From NCBI GenBank assembly GCA_036702865.1, contig DATNQD010000027.1:349637-413636 (forward strand): a DNA stretch of 64,000 bases. The letters run 5' to 3'. The notes under the pieces are model-generated. The model saw only the letters and a program-made list of their open reading frames with translations. It had not been told where the DNA came from and searched no databases. The position numbers and the translations under genes were made by a program. Below are positions 46,413 to 58,397 of this stretch, in pieces; position 1 is the first letter of the stretch, and every line of letters begins with the position of its first letter. The DNA is from Trichocoleus sp. (GTDB lineage: Bacteria; Cyanobacteriota; Cyanobacteriia; Elainellales; Elainellaceae).

Positions 46413-46943
46413 TTAAGGAGATCCTTCTGCCAGAGAATAGGTAATCTGCACCAGTCCTGAATTGTAAGGCTTAACTGTTTCCAGGTGAAATAAGGTTTCA
46501 ATCTGCGGGTCATTCAAAAACAAAGGAATGCCGTCGCCTAAAACGATCGGATGAATCGACAAAATCAGCTCATCTACAAACCGATGCTGCATGAAGAACT
46601 GAACGACTTGTGCGCCACCCACCAACCAAATATCCTTGCCGTCCGATCGCCGCAATTCCTCCACCAATGGCTTCAACTGGTCAGCCTCAACAAACTCAGC
46701 ATAGGGAGCAGGTTTGCCCTGAAGCTGGTTCGAAACCACATAATTCTTTTTGTCTGGGTAAGGATATTCACCAAACGTTAGCACCTGCTCATAGGTTTTG
46801 CGACCCATGATCATCGTATCGATCGAGCCTAAAAAATCGCTGTAGCCATAATCTTGATCGTCAAATAGCCAATCAATTTCGCCCGATCGCCTGGCAATAT
46901 ATCCATCTAAACTGGTGGCAATGTAGAGCTTGATCGATCGCAT
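46413..46943 (-). CDS. Dihydrofolate reductase/RibD C-terminal domain family protein
   Basis: A 176-residue NADPH-binding reductase fold. The start IKLYIATSLDGYIARRSGEIDWL, the MIMGRKTYEQV segment and IWLVGGAQVVQFFMQ match the RibD-C/YyaP-type family, stand-alone relatives of the riboflavin reductase and of dihydrofolate reductase. The true substrate for this group is not established. ATG at 46943. Transcribed alone, convergent with the PEP-CTERM gene. Confidence 0.9.
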   Translation of the reverse strand: MRSIKLYIATSLDGYIARRSGEIDWLFDDQDYGYSDFLGSIDTMIMGRKTYEQVLTFGEYPYPDKKNYVVSNQLQGKPAPYAEFVEADQLKPLVEELRRSDGKDIWLVGGAQVVQFFMQHRFVDELILSIHPIVLGDGIPLFLNDPQIETLFHLETVKPYNSGLVQITYSLAEGSP

Positions 46944-47051
46944 GACTTTTTCCTCATGAACTAAATCATCAGACCTAAGAGACTATGCGAATTGAGAATG
47001 CAGGATCATCCTACATCCGGGTTAACGCGATCGGAGAAGCGAGTCCTGAAG

Positions 47052-48518
47052 TTAGTATCTAAACAACCCCTTGCCCTGCACCTGATAACCAATTGGCTCC
47101 AAAATTCTTGCAGCAGCTTGCTTGCCCGAAATCGTTGCGCCTTCCATGCTGTCGATATAATCCTGCGCCGTATAGCTGCCTGCCAAAAAGAAATTGTCGA
47201 TCGGGGTCTTTTGTGGCGGGCGGTAGGGTTCTACTCCTGGCTTCTCACGGTAGAGCGATTGTGCCAGCTTCACTACATTAAACCAGGTCATCGTTAGCTC
47301 ACGCGACGAGGGGAAGAGATCGTGAATTTGCTTCAGGGCGTGTTGGGCGATCGCCTCATTGCTCATCTTGATAAAGGGATCACCAGGAGTCAAAACGACC
47401 TGCATCAGTGAACCCTGCCCTTTGCGGTAATAATCTTTCGGGCTGGTGAGCGCCAGGTCAGCGAAGCAAGAAAAGTCAGCATCGGCACTATAAAGCAGAT
47501 TATCCATTCCGGCAGCATGATCAACCTGTTGGCGCTGCTCCGCATCATTTAGTTCTGTCACCCAACCATCAAAGCGCAACTGCACCGTTACGACTGGAAC
47601 CGCTTCCAGCTTATAAATATTGTCAAACTCCTTCCACTTGCGCCATTCTTGCGGCAGAAGTCGCTGAATTCCGGGAATATCGCAAGCTGCAAGGTAAACA
47701 TCTGCCGTCACAACTTCCTCAGTCTCGCTGTTGGCGATCGCCAACCCTGTGACCTGCATCTGTCCGTTCTGTTCAAACAGAATGCGCCGAGTTTGCCGAC
47801 GAGTGTGAATTTTTGCGCCTCTGTCTTCAAGATATTTGACGATCGGCTTGTGCAAATACTCATCCGGTGAGCCTGCCAGCATATTGAGCCGAGAAGCCTC
47901 TGTTTTCGCTGCAAACATCATAAAGATGGTCAGCATACAGCGAGCCGAAATATTTTCAGTATCGATAAAGCCCAACGCCAGCGCGATCGGATCCCACATC
48001 CGTTTGAGGCTATTTTGCGAGCCGCCATGACTGCGAAACCAATTGGCAAAGCTGATATCATCCAGGGCGCGAATCATCTTCATCGCCACATCGTAGTTCA
48101 CCAAACCGGGAACGATCGGGCTTGTGCCCAGTGCCAGAGCGTTTTGCAGCTTATCCAGCAATGTCAGTTGCTCGGTGGTGAAAAATGCCTTGAGTCCGTG
48201 AAACGGCGCACCCAATAGAAAGCGAAAATCGAGCTTGCCAACTTCGCCGCCGCGATTGATGAAATTGTGAACATGCTCTTTGGGCAACAGCGCCTCAAAC
48301 GTGCCCACCTTCTGCATCAGGGCAAATAGGTTGTAGTAGTTGTTGAAGAACACATGCAGACCCATCTCAACATGGTTGCCATCTGCATCGATCCAACTGC
48401 CGACTTTACCGCCAATAAAAGAGCGGGCTTCAAAGATTTCGACTTCCTGCCCTGCATCGACTAGCTCGATAGCCGCCGCCAGACCCGCCAATCCTGCACC
48501 AACGATCGCAACTCGCAT
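47052..48518 (-). CDS. crtQ: Zeta-carotene desaturase
   Basis: A 488-residue FAD enzyme of the plant type that turns zeta-carotene into lycopene (with isomerases). The Rossmann motif [19 protein letters not shown] is at the start, followed by [20 protein letters not shown] with the [13 protein letters not shown] signature. The C-terminal FAD segment [19 protein letters not shown] is intact. It is closer to CrtQ/ZDS than to CrtP because of [15 protein letters not shown] and length. The start lies 55 bases after the accC stop on the same strand, so the two may be cotranscribed. Confidence 0.93.
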   Translation of the reverse strand: MRVAIVGAGLAGLAAAIELVDAGQEVEIFEARSFIGGKVGSWIDADGNHVEMGLHVFFNNYYNLFALMQKVGTFEALLPKEHVHNFINRGGEVGKLDFRFLLGAPFHGLKAFFTTEQLTLLDKLQNALALGTSPIVPGLVNYDVAMKMIRALDDISFANWFRSHGGSQNSLKRMWDPIALALGFIDTENISARCMLTIFMMFAAKTEASRLNMLAGSPDEYLHKPIVKYLEDRGAKIHTRRQTRRILFEQNGQMQVTGLAIANSETEEVVTADVYLAACDIPGIQRLLPQEWRKWKEFDNIYKLEAVPVVTVQLRFDGWVTELNDAEQRQQVDHAAGMDNLLYSADADFSCFADLALTSPKDYYRKGQGSLMQVVLTPGDPFIKMSNEAIAQHALKQIHDLFPSSRELTMTWFNVVKLAQSLYREKPGVEPYRPPQKTPIDNFFLAGSYTAQDYIDSMEGATISGKQAAARILEPIGYQVQGKGLFRY

Positions 48519-48573
48519 TCCGCCCGTTCCTAATCGAATTCTTTAAATATCTTAATAGAATCGGTGTCTGCTT

Positions 48574-49926
48574 CTAACTTTGCCGCGCCATCATTTGCTC
48601 GATAAAGTTGGTGTACACCTCACCCTGCTTGAACTCTGGGTTATCGAGGATTCGCTGATGAAAATTAATTGTGGTCGGTAATCCGGTGATCGCACATTCT
48701 CTCAGCGCCCGTCGCATTCGTTCGATCGCCTCTGGTCGATTGTGTCCCCAGACAATCAGTTTGCCAATCAAAGAATCGTAGTAGGGCGGAATTTCATAGT
48801 CAGTGTAGACATGGGAATCCATGCGAACGCCAAAACCACCCGGAGGCAGGTAACCGCTGATTCTACCCGGATTGGGACGGAAGTTATGGTCGGGGTCTTC
48901 CGCATTGATGCGACACTCGATCGCATGTCCGCGTAGCTCCACCTGGTCTTGCGTCATGCCAAGCGGTTCGCCCTGAGCAATCCGAATCTGTTCGGCAATC
49001 AGATCCAGTCCGGTGATCATCTCAGTCACGGGATGCTCGACCTGGATGCGCGTATTCATCTCCATGAAGTAAAAGTTGCCGTGGCGATCGAGCAAAAACT
49101 CTACCGTTCCCGCACCCACATAATTAATGGATTGCGCTGCCCGTACTGCTGCTGTTCCCATTTTTTCCCGCAGTTCTGGAGTGAGAGCAGGACTGGGCGC
49201 TTCCTCTAATAGTTTCTGGTGACGCCGCTGAATTGAACAATCGCGCTCGCCCAAATGAATCACGTTGCCGTGGGTATCTGCCAAAATCTGAAACTCAATA
49301 TGGCGCGGACGCTCGACAAATTTTTCCAGATAGACACCTGCGTTGCCAAAAGCCGCTTCTGCCTCTCCCTGAGCCGCTAAAAAGGACTTAATCAAATCCT
49401 CTTCGTTGCGAACCAGGCGCATCCCACGACCGCCGCCGCCTGCTGTTGCTTTAATAATGACGGGATAACCAATTTTGCGGGCGATCGACAGTGCTTCCTT
49501 GTCGTCCATCAATAGCCCATCGCTTCCCGGCACAGTCGGTACGCCGATCCGCTGCATCGTTTCTTTGGCGGTAGACTTATCGCCCATCGATCGCATGGCT
49601 TCCGGGGAAGGTCCAATAAAAGCGATCTGATGGTCAGCACAAATTTCGGCAAACCGAGCATTTTCTGCCAGAAAACCATAGCCCGGATGAATCGCAGTGG
49701 CATTGCGCGTCAGGGCTGCAGCAATGATGTTAGGAATATTGAGATAGCTCTTACTGCTGGGCGCGTCCCCAATACAAACCGCTTCGTCTGCCAGTTGAAC
49801 GTGAAGGGCATGGCGATCGATCGTGGAATGTACGGCAACCGTTGCGATCCCTAGTTCTTCACAAGTCCGCAGAATACGGAGGGCAATTTCCCCTCGATTA
49901 GCAATCAAAATCTTATCAAAACGCAT
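48574..49926 (-). CDS. accC: Acetyl-CoA carboxylase biotin carboxylase subunit
   Basis: A 450-residue ATP-grasp enzyme that carboxylates biotin on the BCCP carrier, the first step of fatty acid synthesis. Landmarks are [14 protein letters not shown] at the start, [11 protein letters not shown] as the ATP-binding glycine loop, [19 protein letters not shown], and [15 protein letters not shown] as catalytic residues. Full length and with no fused BCCP, as in other cyanobacteria where the acc genes are scattered. ATG at 49926. Confidence 0.97.
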   Translation of the reverse strand: MRFDKILIANRGEIALRILRTCEELGIATVAVHSTIDRHALHVQLADEAVCIGDAPSSKSYLNIPNIIAAALTRNATAIHPGYGFLAENARFAEICADHQIAFIGPSPEAMRSMGDKSTAKETMQRIGVPTVPGSDGLLMDDKEALSIARKIGYPVIIKATAGGGGRGMRLVRNEEDLIKSFLAAQGEAEAAFGNAGVYLEKFVERPRHIEFQILADTHGNVIHLGERDCSIQRRHQKLLEEAPSPALTPELREKMGTAAVRAAQSINYVGAGTVEFLLDRHGNFYFMEMNTRIQVEHPVTEMITGLDLIAEQIRIAQGEPLGMTQDQVELRGHAIECRINAEDPDHNFRPNPGRISGYLPPGGFGVRMDSHVYTDYEIPPYYDSLIGKLIVWGHNRPEAIERMRRALRECAITGLPTTINFHQRILDNPEFKQGEVYTNFIEQMMARQS

Positions 49927-50374
49927 TTTCTAACTTGGGCTGAGGGGGTAGGGTCAACGATCGCTTCCGAAGACCCCGGTCTGGTCACGCGCTTGTCATT
50001 AGTCAGCGATATGGGCTTTTTTGCTGAGCTTGCTGCTTGAAAACAGGGTTTCGGAAGGAGATATCAGGACATCATCGTATCATGCCTGGGGGGTGGGGAA
50101 TGGGGATAGGCAGCCAGGATTAGTCGTCGGTACGCTGGAGGTGAGTGAGGCTATCGTCGAGTGCGAGGAGCATTGTCCAAAATTCAACATCCCGCTACAG
50201 CTCATTCACTTCGATCGCGCGATCGGGAGCCAAAATCAACAGAGCAGGAATTTAACGCTAAAAAATTGAGTGCCAGATCTCAGATTTCAGTTATCCGATC
50301 GCAAGCGCTGAGCCTACTCTCTGATAAACCAAATCCGAAACCTGGCACCCAGGAATCAGAGCGGCTGAATTGTA
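49927..50374. other. Intergenic region between accC and ho1
   Basis: No open frame with coding character is seen in 448 bases. It must hold the accC promoter on the minus strand. A G-rich patch (CTGGGGGGTGGGGAATGGGGAT, about 50086-50107, split here only for description) stands out, but I cannot give it a function. Confidence 0.4.
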
Positions 50375-51091
50375 TTAGTCAGCAGTTGCCAGTTCGGTGC
50401 TGCCGCGTGTACGACGACGAGTGAGCGTGTTGAAGAGCATTTGACCGATCGCTTTAATCAGGTTGCCTTCTAGCTCGTTAAACAGCTTCATATTCATGCC
50501 AAAAGCAGCATTCGCTTCTTCGACGATCTCATCGGCAGCAGCTTCGTCGAGCGGCAGTTCGTCCAGGGTTTGGCGATACTTTGCCTTGAAAGCTTTTTCG
50601 TCAGAAATGTCTTTGAATTCGTAGAAGGCAGTTCCTTCACCTTCAGCCAAATTCATGGCTCGTTGGGCAATGCCCTTGAGGATTTGCCCACCCGATAGGT
50701 CGCCCAAATAGCGAGTATAGGAGTGAGCCACCAGCAGTTCAGGATGATTAGCGGAAACTTCGCGGATACGCTGGATGTAAGCTTCAGCTGCTTCAGAAGG
50801 AGCCACCTGCTCACGCCAGTTTGCCCCGAAGTAGTAGCGCAGATCTTGCTCCAGGCTTTCTTTCCGGTTCAACTCAGGAAAGTAAATTTTCGACACAATG
50901 GGGTGCTGCCGATGATGCTCCATTTCTTCTTCCATCGCGGAATAAACAAAATAGAGGTTTGCAACCAGTTTGCGGTAAGAAGTTTTTTCAACTACGCCCT
51001 TCAAAAAGCACTTCACAAAACCAACGTTTTCAGCCATCGAATGGGCTTTCTTTGTGCCTTCACGGAGCTTCGTTGCGAGATTACTGCTCAT
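50375..51091 (-). CDS. ho1: Heme oxygenase (ferredoxin-dependent, HO1 type)
   Basis: A 238-residue enzyme that opens heme to biliverdin IXalpha, CO and iron, the first step towards phycobilins. The axial His17 is in KKAHSMAEN, and the distal helix with the glycine-rich kink is YLGDLSGGQILKG. Length and sequence fit the soluble cyanobacterial HO1. The message would start within the 453-base region shared with the divergent kinase gene. An additional low-oxygen isoform is usual in cyanobacteria but is not in this window. Confidence 0.96.
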   Translation of the reverse strand: MSSNLATKLREGTKKAHSMAENVGFVKCFLKGVVEKTSYRKLVANLYFVYSAMEEEMEHHRQHPIVSKIYFPELNRKESLEQDLRYYFGANWREQVAPSEAAEAYIQRIREVSANHPELLVAHSYTRYLGDLSGGQILKGIAQRAMNLAEGEGTAFYEFKDISDEKAFKAKYRQTLDELPLDEAAADEIVEEANAAFGMNMKLFNELEGNLIKAIGQMLFNTLTRRRTRGSTELATAD

Positions 51092-51544
51092 GCTAAAGTT
51101 CCTACTTTAATGTCCCAACACAAGGTTCTTTAATTCGGAAATACGTGCTGCCAAACGGCGAAACTGCACCTTAATAAATCCACCTAAATTGTTACAGTAG
51201 ACTGATTTGATGAGCGTTAATGTTAAAAATTCTTACATTGGCAGTTGAATTAGTATCAAAAATTAAGAATTCGATGGCAGTGAGTCGCGGTTGATTAACG
51301 CTTTTTTGAAATGGGTATTCTGCTCGTTTCGCTCAAGGCAGACATAATGCCCAATCCCTTGTGGCATAATCGTTTGGGTCGTCCATTCAGCGATCGACCC
51401 GCAATTTAGTTACACATCAAGTTGCAAATTGCGCTATCAATAATTTAATTTGCGAGATAATTTGCGAGTGATGACGGAAAGGGCTGAAATCCGAGAGACT
51501 AGAGCGATGAAACGAATTGTTCAATCTATATTCTCGGTACGATC
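51092..51544. other. Divergent promoter region between ho1 and the lipid-kinase gene
   Basis: No gene seen. The stretch is A+T-rich with short repeats such as TTGCGAG (twice, near 51450-51470). It should carry the promoters of ho1 and of the kinase gene; I could not choose convincing boxes. Confidence 0.45.
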
Positions 51545-52417
51545 GTGACTCGACGGCTATTGCTGTTGCTCAACCCTCATTCTCGGCTTGGAGAAACTGC
51601 TGAAACGCAAGTCAGGCAAGAGCTATTGACATTAGGGCTTAACTTAGTGGCAGTGGAAGGATCACCCGATCGCTTCTCTGCTGCGATCCGCCAATATCAA
51701 GATCAAGTGGATTGTGTTGTCATTGGTGGCGGCGATGGTAGCGTCAATGCAGCAATTGAGGGCTTGCTAGAAACTCGGCTGCCGATTGGGGTTTTGCCGC
51801 TGGGAACCGCAAACAATCTGGCACGCACCCTCGGAATTCCAATTGATCTGGTTGCGGCTTGTCGGACGATCGCGCAGGGTCAGCTTCAGGCGATCGATCT
51901 GGGTTGGGTGAATGGACGACATTTTCTGAATGTGGCAGGGATTGGTCTCAGCGCAAATATTAATCGCTCGGTCGAAAAAAAGCTGAAACGACGTTGGGGT
52001 GTTGTTGCCTATGCGCTCACGGCTTTGAAATTAATTTTTAAGCAGCACCGAATGCGGGCAGAGATTCACTGTCACGGTGAGGTGATTCAGGCGAAGACCT
52101 ATCAGATCACTGTCTGCAATGGGCGGCATTATGGCAGTGGCTTAACAGTAGCGGCAGATGCGACGATCGACGATCAACGCCTCGACCTCTGTAGTCTAGA
52201 AATTCAGCACTGGTGGCAGATTTTTTGGCTCTTACCTGCCTTGACGAGAGGCGAATATGCAGCAGGACGCGGCGTTCGGATTCTCCAAGGTCAAACGATC
52301 GAGGTTTACACCCGGCACCCGGCGGCGATCGATACAGATGGCGAAATTACGACCCAAACTCCGGCTCAGTTTAAGGTGATTCCCAAAGCCATCTCGGTTT
52401 ATGTCCCACAGCAATAA
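51545..52417 (+). CDS. YegS/DagK-type lipid kinase
   Basis: A 290-residue kinase of the diacylglycerol kinase family. The nucleotide-binding GGGDGSVNAAIEG and the PLGTANNLARTLG motifs are both intact, as is the beta-rich C-terminal half (AIDLGWVNGRHFLNVAGIG). Such proteins phosphorylate diacylglycerol or related lipids at the membrane. GTG start. It precedes crtP by about 110 bases on the same strand, but a perfect TATAAT upstream of crtP suggests crtP has its own promoter. Confidence 0.88.
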   Translation: MTRRLLLLLNPHSRLGETAETQVRQELLTLGLNLVAVEGSPDRFSAAIRQYQDQVDCVVIGGGDGSVNAAIEGLLETRLPIGVLPLGTANNLARTLGIPIDLVAACRTIAQGQLQAIDLGWVNGRHFLNVAGIGLSANINRSVEKKLKRRWGVVAYALTALKLIFKQHRMRAEIHCHGEVIQAKTYQITVCNGRHYGSGLTVAADATIDDQRLDLCSLEIQHWWQIFWLLPALTRGEYAAGRGVRILQGQTIEVYTRHPAAIDTDGEITTQTPAQFKVIPKAISVYVPQQ

Positions 52418-52481
52418 AATTTGCTTCACCTTTGCTTCGGAATTCCGTTGCCACTGCGTCGAAATGTAACACTTTGCAACA

Positions 52482-52487
52482 TATAAT
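52482..52487 (+). promoter_or_regulatory. Candidate -10 element of the crtP promoter
   Basis: A perfect TATAAT in ACATATAATGAG, about 40 bases before the crtP ATG. No consensus -35 lies at the usual spacing, so the promoter may need an activator or an extended element. TSS would be near 52493. Confidence 0.5.
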
Positions 52488-52511
52488 GAGAGTCATGATT
52501 AAGTCCGCTAA

Positions 52512-53954
<1,443 letters not shown>

Positions 53955-54091
53955 CTCTGACGGTTACTAAGAATTGGAATTGACGAATCTGCTGCAAAAT
54001 CTGCTTTTTTGTCGCACCTCCATAGGAGAATAGCTGATAGCTGATTGCTCCGAAGTCCTTGCTCCGAAGACAACCCTCAGCTTGCGATGTG

Positions 54092-55021
54092 ATGCTGCAA
54101 TTGCCTGAATCTCCCCATATGACTACTCTGGCTCCTCTGGAGGATGCCTACGAACTTTGTCGTCAGATCACGGCAGAATATGCCAAGACGTTTTATCTGG
54201 GCACCATGCTGATGCCGGAAGCAAAACGTCGCGCGATCTGGGCAATTTATGTCTGGTGTCGGCGTACTGATGAGCTTGTGGATGGACCCCGTGCCGCAAC
54301 CACCACTGATGAGACGCTCGATCACTGGGAACGCAACCTCGAAGCCATCTTTGCCGGACATCCCATTGACGATGTGGATGTGGCATTGATCGATACGCTA
54401 GAGCGTTTCCCGATGGATATCCAGCCCTTCCGAGACATGATCGCCGGACAGCGGATGGATCTCTATCGATCGCGCTATGAAACATTTGAGGAACTTGAGC
54501 TTTACTGCTACCGCGTTGCTGGAACGGTGGGCTTAATGTCTACCGCAGTCATGGGGGTTGATTTGAATCAGGGAACGGCTCCCTGGGATAAAAGCAAGCC
54601 TCAACATAATCCTGAACCGGAGGCAATTGCTCTGGGTATTGCTAACCAACTCACAAACATCTTGCGGGATGTGGGCGAAGATGCACGGCGCGGACGGATT
54701 TATCTGCCGCTGGAAGACTTGGAGCGATTTAACTACAGCGAAAAAGATTTGTTTAACTCAGTGGTAGACGACCGCTGGAAGGCCTTGATGAAATTCCAAA
54801 TTCAGCGGGCGCGTCAGTTTTTTGCTGAGGCAGAATCAGGTGTCAGCCAGCTCAGCCCTGATGCTCGGTTCCCGGTCTGGACAGCCCTGATGCTCTATCG
54901 CGGTATCCTCAACGTCATTGAACGCAATCAATACGATGTGTTTTACAAGCGAGCTTATGTCCCCAGGTGGCAAAAGATGCTCTATCTACCGTTAGCAAAA
55001 CTGAAGGCAGAAGTGCTGTAG
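54092..55021 (+). CDS. crtB: Phytoene synthase
   Basis: A 309-residue trans-prenyl synthase that joins two geranylgeranyl diphosphates to phytoene, the first committed step of carotenoid synthesis. Both Asp-rich metal sites are visible (RRTDELVDG and NILRDVGEDARRGR). I prefer the ATG at 54092; an upstream frame to a TTG at 54059 adds 11 residues, and an ATG at 54119 (MTTLAPL) is another possible start. Cotranscribed with crtP. Confidence 0.97.
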   Translation: MLQLPESPHMTTLAPLEDAYELCRQITAEYAKTFYLGTMLMPEAKRRAIWAIYVWCRRTDELVDGPRAATTTDETLDHWERNLEAIFAGHPIDDVDVALIDTLERFPMDIQPFRDMIAGQRMDLYRSRYETFEELELYCYRVAGTVGLMSTAVMGVDLNQGTAPWDKSKPQHNPEPEAIALGIANQLTNILRDVGEDARRGRIYLPLEDLERFNYSEKDLFNSVVDDRWKALMKFQIQRARQFFAEAESGVSQLSPDARFPVWTALMLYRGILNVIERNQYDVFYKRAYVPRWQKMLYLPLAKLKAEVL

Positions 55022-55107
55022 CCGCAGGATTTCGTTCATCGAAGTTTGCAGGCTGATTCACCCACTAAAATAAAAAGTGTTGTGCTGAGGATGAGTAATC
55101 CATTGCT

Positions 55108-56127
55108 ATGGCTCCTGCGGTACTGATCGAAAAGCTGAAAAAACAATACGGTTCTGTTGAAGCAGTGAAAGATGTCTCGCTGCAAGTTGAAGCAGGTGAG
55201 ATCTTTGGTTTGCTGGGTCCAAATGGAGCTGGAAAGACGACAACGCTGCGCTGCCTCTGTACATTGGCAACTCCGGATTCTGGCAAGATCGAAGTCTCAG
55301 GAGTTTCCGTTCTAGAGAATCCGCGTTTGGCACGTCAAAAACTCGGCTATGTGGCACAAGAAGTCGCACTCGATAAGGTACTGACCGGACGAGAACTGCT
55401 GCAATTGCAAGCAGCAATCTATCACATCCCTCCGGCACAGATGGCTGGACGGATTGAGCAAGCAATCTCCCTGCTTGGCCTGCAAGACTGGGCAGATAAA
55501 CGCACAGGTACTTATTCGGGTGGTTTGAAGAAGCGGTTGGATCTGGCAGCGGGTTTGCTGCATCAGCCAGATGTGTTGGTTTTAGATGAACCAACGGTGG
55601 GCCTGGATATTGAAAGCCGTGTGGTTGCCTGGGATTTTCTGCGTCAGCTTCGCGCCAACGGCACAACCGTTCTGATTACGAGCCACTATCTCGAAGAAGT
55701 CGATGCACTTGCCGATCGCGTTGCCATTATTGACCAGGGTATAGTAATTGCTTGCGGTACACCCTCGGAACTGAAAGACCGGGTAGGGGGCGATCGGGTG
55801 ACGCTAAGAATTCGAGAATTTACCTCTGCTGAAGAGGCGGAAGGGGCAAAGTCAATGCTGCAAGACCTCCCCTTTGTGCAAGAAATCATTATTAATGAAG
55901 CCCAGGGGAATTCCTTGAATCTGGTTGTTGAGCCGCAGAGTGAAGCACTCATGACAATTCAGCAGGCACTCAAGCAAGCCGGACTGCCAACCTTTGGCAT
56001 TTCTCAATCGCGCCCCAGCCTGGATGATGTTTATTTGGCAGCCACCGGACGCACTTTGCTGGATGCTGAACTCGCTGCTGCTGGAACCCGCGATCTCAAA
56101 AAAGAGCGCAAGCAAAGTATGCGCTAG
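55108..56127 (+). CDS. ABC transporter ATP-binding protein (DrrA-like)
   Basis: A 339-residue ATPase of the ABC-2 exporter type. Walker A is GPNGAGKT with Lys43, the signature is YSGGLKKRLDLAAGLL, Walker B is VLVLDEPTVGLD and the switch His lies in LITSHYLEE. The extra 100 C-terminal residues fit the drug-export (DrrA) subfamily. The ABC-2 permease gene follows at 56332, so both form one exporter; cargo is not known (lipid, polysaccharide or antibiotic-like compounds have been proposed for relatives). Confidence 0.93.
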   Translation: MAPAVLIEKLKKQYGSVEAVKDVSLQVEAGEIFGLLGPNGAGKTTTLRCLCTLATPDSGKIEVSGVSVLENPRLARQKLGYVAQEVALDKVLTGRELLQLQAAIYHIPPAQMAGRIEQAISLLGLQDWADKRTGTYSGGLKKRLDLAAGLLHQPDVLVLDEPTVGLDIESRVVAWDFLRQLRANGTTVLITSHYLEEVDALADRVAIIDQGIVIACGTPSELKDRVGGDRVTLRIREFTSAEEAEGAKSMLQDLPFVQEIIINEAQGNSLNLVVEPQSEALMTIQQALKQAGLPTFGISQSRPSLDDVYLAATGRTLLDAELAAAGTRDLKKERKQSMR

Positions 56128-56331
56128 ACGAGCACGCTGATCGCACGAATTGGCAGGGCTTTCTGTCTCAGTGGCGGAATGCGCTACCTTAGAGGCAAGC
56201 CCCTCGATTTGCCGTCAGAAATTAAAGCAACCTGGACAAAGGCTAGGACAAGTCGCAAGACAAAACCTACAATCCTGCTGCTGCATGACTCCTAACCACT
56301 ACCACCTGACCCCGCTCTTGAGGAAGATCCA

Positions 56332-57219
56332 ATGAGCCAAACCCTTACCCCTCCCCCAACCAGTATCAACGGTTCTGAAAGCCCATCACAGTCGATCGCT
56401 CCGGCTCCCGGCTTCAACGAATTTATCCAGGAAACGACTGCGCTTACAAAGCGACTGTTTATTCAGCTTCAGCGCCGCCCCTCTACCCTGATTGCAGGCA
56501 TTATCCAGCCCGTAATGTGGCTGATTCTATTTGGTGCACTGTTTCAAAACGTGCCGCAAGGATTGTTTGGTGATAGCCAGAACTACGGACAGTTCCTCGC
56601 TGCTGGGATTATTGTATTTACAGCATTTGGAGGCGCTCTCAATGCTGGCTTGCCTGTTATGTTCGATCGAGAGTTTGGCTTCCTGAATCGCTTACTGGTC
56701 GCGCCACTTGTCTCCCGCTTTTCGATTGTTCTGGCATCTGCAATCTTTATCGCGACGATGAGCCTCGTCCAGACGGGCGTCATCATTGGAATGAGTGCCC
56801 TTTTTGGTGCAGGACTGCCTTCTACACTTGGCTTAGCCTTGGTGATTGCAATTGTGCTGACGCTGGTGCTTGGCGTGACTGCTCTGAGTCTGGGGCTTGC
56901 CTTTGCTCTTCCCGGACATATCGAACTAATTGCCGTCATTTTTGTCACGAACCTGCCCCTGCTCTTTGCCAGCACTGCCCTTGCTCCACTCTCTTTTATG
57001 CCGACCTGGTTGCAGTTTGTCGCCAGCCTTAACCCCCTTAGCTATGCGATCGAGCCGATTCGCTATGTTTACACGCACCCTTACTGGCTGTTCAGCAGTG
57101 TCGTGATGCAAACCCCTTTTGCCACTATCACCCTTGGCACAGCGCTCCTGGTGCTCCTGGGATTTAGCACGGTTGCCCTGCTGAGTATTCGTCCTTTGCT
57201 GCGGCGATCGTTTACGTAG
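56332..57219 (+). CDS. ABC-2 type transporter permease
   Basis: A 295-residue membrane protein with about six hydrophobic helices and a long polar N-terminus (40 residues rich in Pro/Ser). The ALTKRLFIQLQRRPSTLIAGIIQPVMWLILFG opening (given in parts) and the helices near residues 100-270 fit ABC-2/DrrB permeases. Partner of the ATPase gene upstream, separated by about 200 bases in which no gene is seen. ATG at 56332. Confidence 0.92.
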   Translation: MSQTLTPPPTSINGSESPSQSIAPAPGFNEFIQETTALTKRLFIQLQRRPSTLIAGIIQPVMWLILFGALFQNVPQGLFGDSQNYGQFLAAGIIVFTAFGGALNAGLPVMFDREFGFLNRLLVAPLVSRFSIVLASAIFIATMSLVQTGVIIGMSALFGAGLPSTLGLALVIAIVLTLVLGVTALSLGLAFALPGHIELIAVIFVTNLPLLFASTALAPLSFMPTWLQFVASLNPLSYAIEPIRYVYTHPYWLFSSVVMQTPFATITLGTALLVLLGFSTVALLSIRPLLRRSFT

Positions 57220-57384
57220 GATTAGGGTTAGGTGGCAGCGGTTTTCAATCAGGAACAGGGATCAGGAAATAGATTCTTCGCTTCCCTGCGTCTTTTTATA
57301 TCTAAATTGGGAGCAATTCCCCCGATCGCTTCGTCCTACACTTGCAGCACAACGCTATTTTTAAAGCACTGAATTGAGAGGGTC

Positions 57385-57798
57385 ATGATGAAAAGAGTTA
57401 TTCCCTGTGTTCAAGAGATGCCCCGGCTTTTCGCTCGATCGATTGCCTGCGGGCTAAGCATTGCAGGTGTTTTGCTGCTGGCTCACCCGGGTTTAGCACA
57501 GCAAACATCGACACAGCTACAGCCTTTACCTGGGTTGGGCGGCAGTGACAGCACCAATGGAGCCTTCTCTGCCGATGGACTAAACATGTACGATCTGTTC
57601 CATCAGTTGAGCACAGGACCACTGCCCAGCATGTCTGATTTTCGACAGGAACAGCAGCAGCACATCAATTCTGCGGCTGAAGATTTTCGGACTCGTCAGA
57701 TGCAACGCCTGCAACAGCAAAATCAGGCTCAGCCCACTTCAGTCAGCCCATCTACCTCGATGCAACAGCCGCTACCAGTTCAGGGACAGGGGAATTAG
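57385..57798 (+). CDS. Secreted hypothetical protein, Gln-rich, 137 aa
   Basis: An N-terminal signal peptide is visible: basic start (MMKRV), a hydrophobic core (IACGLSIAGVLLLAHPGLA) and likely cleavage after GLA. The mature part is about 100 residues, rich in Gln, Ser and Pro, with a helical segment (DFRQEQQQHINSAAEDFRTR). No family recognised. It lies two bases before the start of the DUF924 gene, so it is cotranscribed with it. Likely periplasmic. Confidence 0.65.
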   Translation: MMKRVIPCVQEMPRLFARSIACGLSIAGVLLLAHPGLAQQTSTQLQPLPGLGGSDSTNGAFSADGLNMYDLFHQLSTGPLPSMSDFRQEQQQHINSAAEDFRTRQMQRLQQQNQAQPTSVSPSTSMQQPLPVQGQGN

Positions 57799-57800
57799 GT

Positions 57801-58397
57801 GTGGCTGAATTACCCACTCAGGCAGCGAAGGTGCTGCGGTTCTGGTTTGGCGACCCAGACAGCAAGGATACGAGCTACAAACAGCGACGTAAACTCTGGT
57901 TTGGCAAAGACCCAGAATTCGATCGCGCCGTGATTGAACGGTTTCGTCCGCTTCACAACCGGGCTGTTGCTGGAATGTTAGACAGTTGGCAAACTGCGCC
58001 ACTGACAGCCTTGGCACTGGTGATTGTATTTGATCAGTTTCCCCGAAATATGTTTCGCGGTACGCCCGAAGCTTTCGCGACGGACAGTCAGGCACTAGCC
58101 GTTGCTAAAGGGGCGATCGAGCTGGGATTTGGGCAATTTTTGGAGCCGATCCAGCGTATCTTTCTCTATCTGCCGCTTGAGCATAGCGAAAATCTGGAAG
58201 ACCAGAATGAAGCGGTAGCACTCTATCAAATTCTTTGCGACACGAATCCTGAACTCTCAGATACGTTCGACTCTGCTGTTCGTCATCAAGCTGTTATTAA
58301 GCAGTTCGGGCGCTTTCCCCACCGTAACGCCATCCTGGGTAGAGAAAGCACTCCTGAAGAAGTTGATTTTTTGCAGCAGCCCGGCTCTTCCTTCTAG
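57801..58397 (+). CDS. DUF924 family protein
   Basis: A 198-residue soluble helical protein. The family signature segments VLRFWFGDPDS near the start and VIVFDQFPRNMFRGTPEAFA in the middle are clear; the fold is TPR-like and function is unknown. GTG start, two bases after the stop of the secreted Gln-rich gene. The stop overlaps the last four bases of the convergent DUF2854-like gene. Confidence 0.9.
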   Translation: MAELPTQAAKVLRFWFGDPDSKDTSYKQRRKLWFGKDPEFDRAVIERFRPLHNRAVAGMLDSWQTAPLTALALVIVFDQFPRNMFRGTPEAFATDSQALAVAKGAIELGFGQFLEPIQRIFLYLPLEHSENLEDQNEAVALYQILCDTNPELSDTFDSAVRHQAVIKQFGRFPHRNAILGRESTPEEVDFLQQPGSSF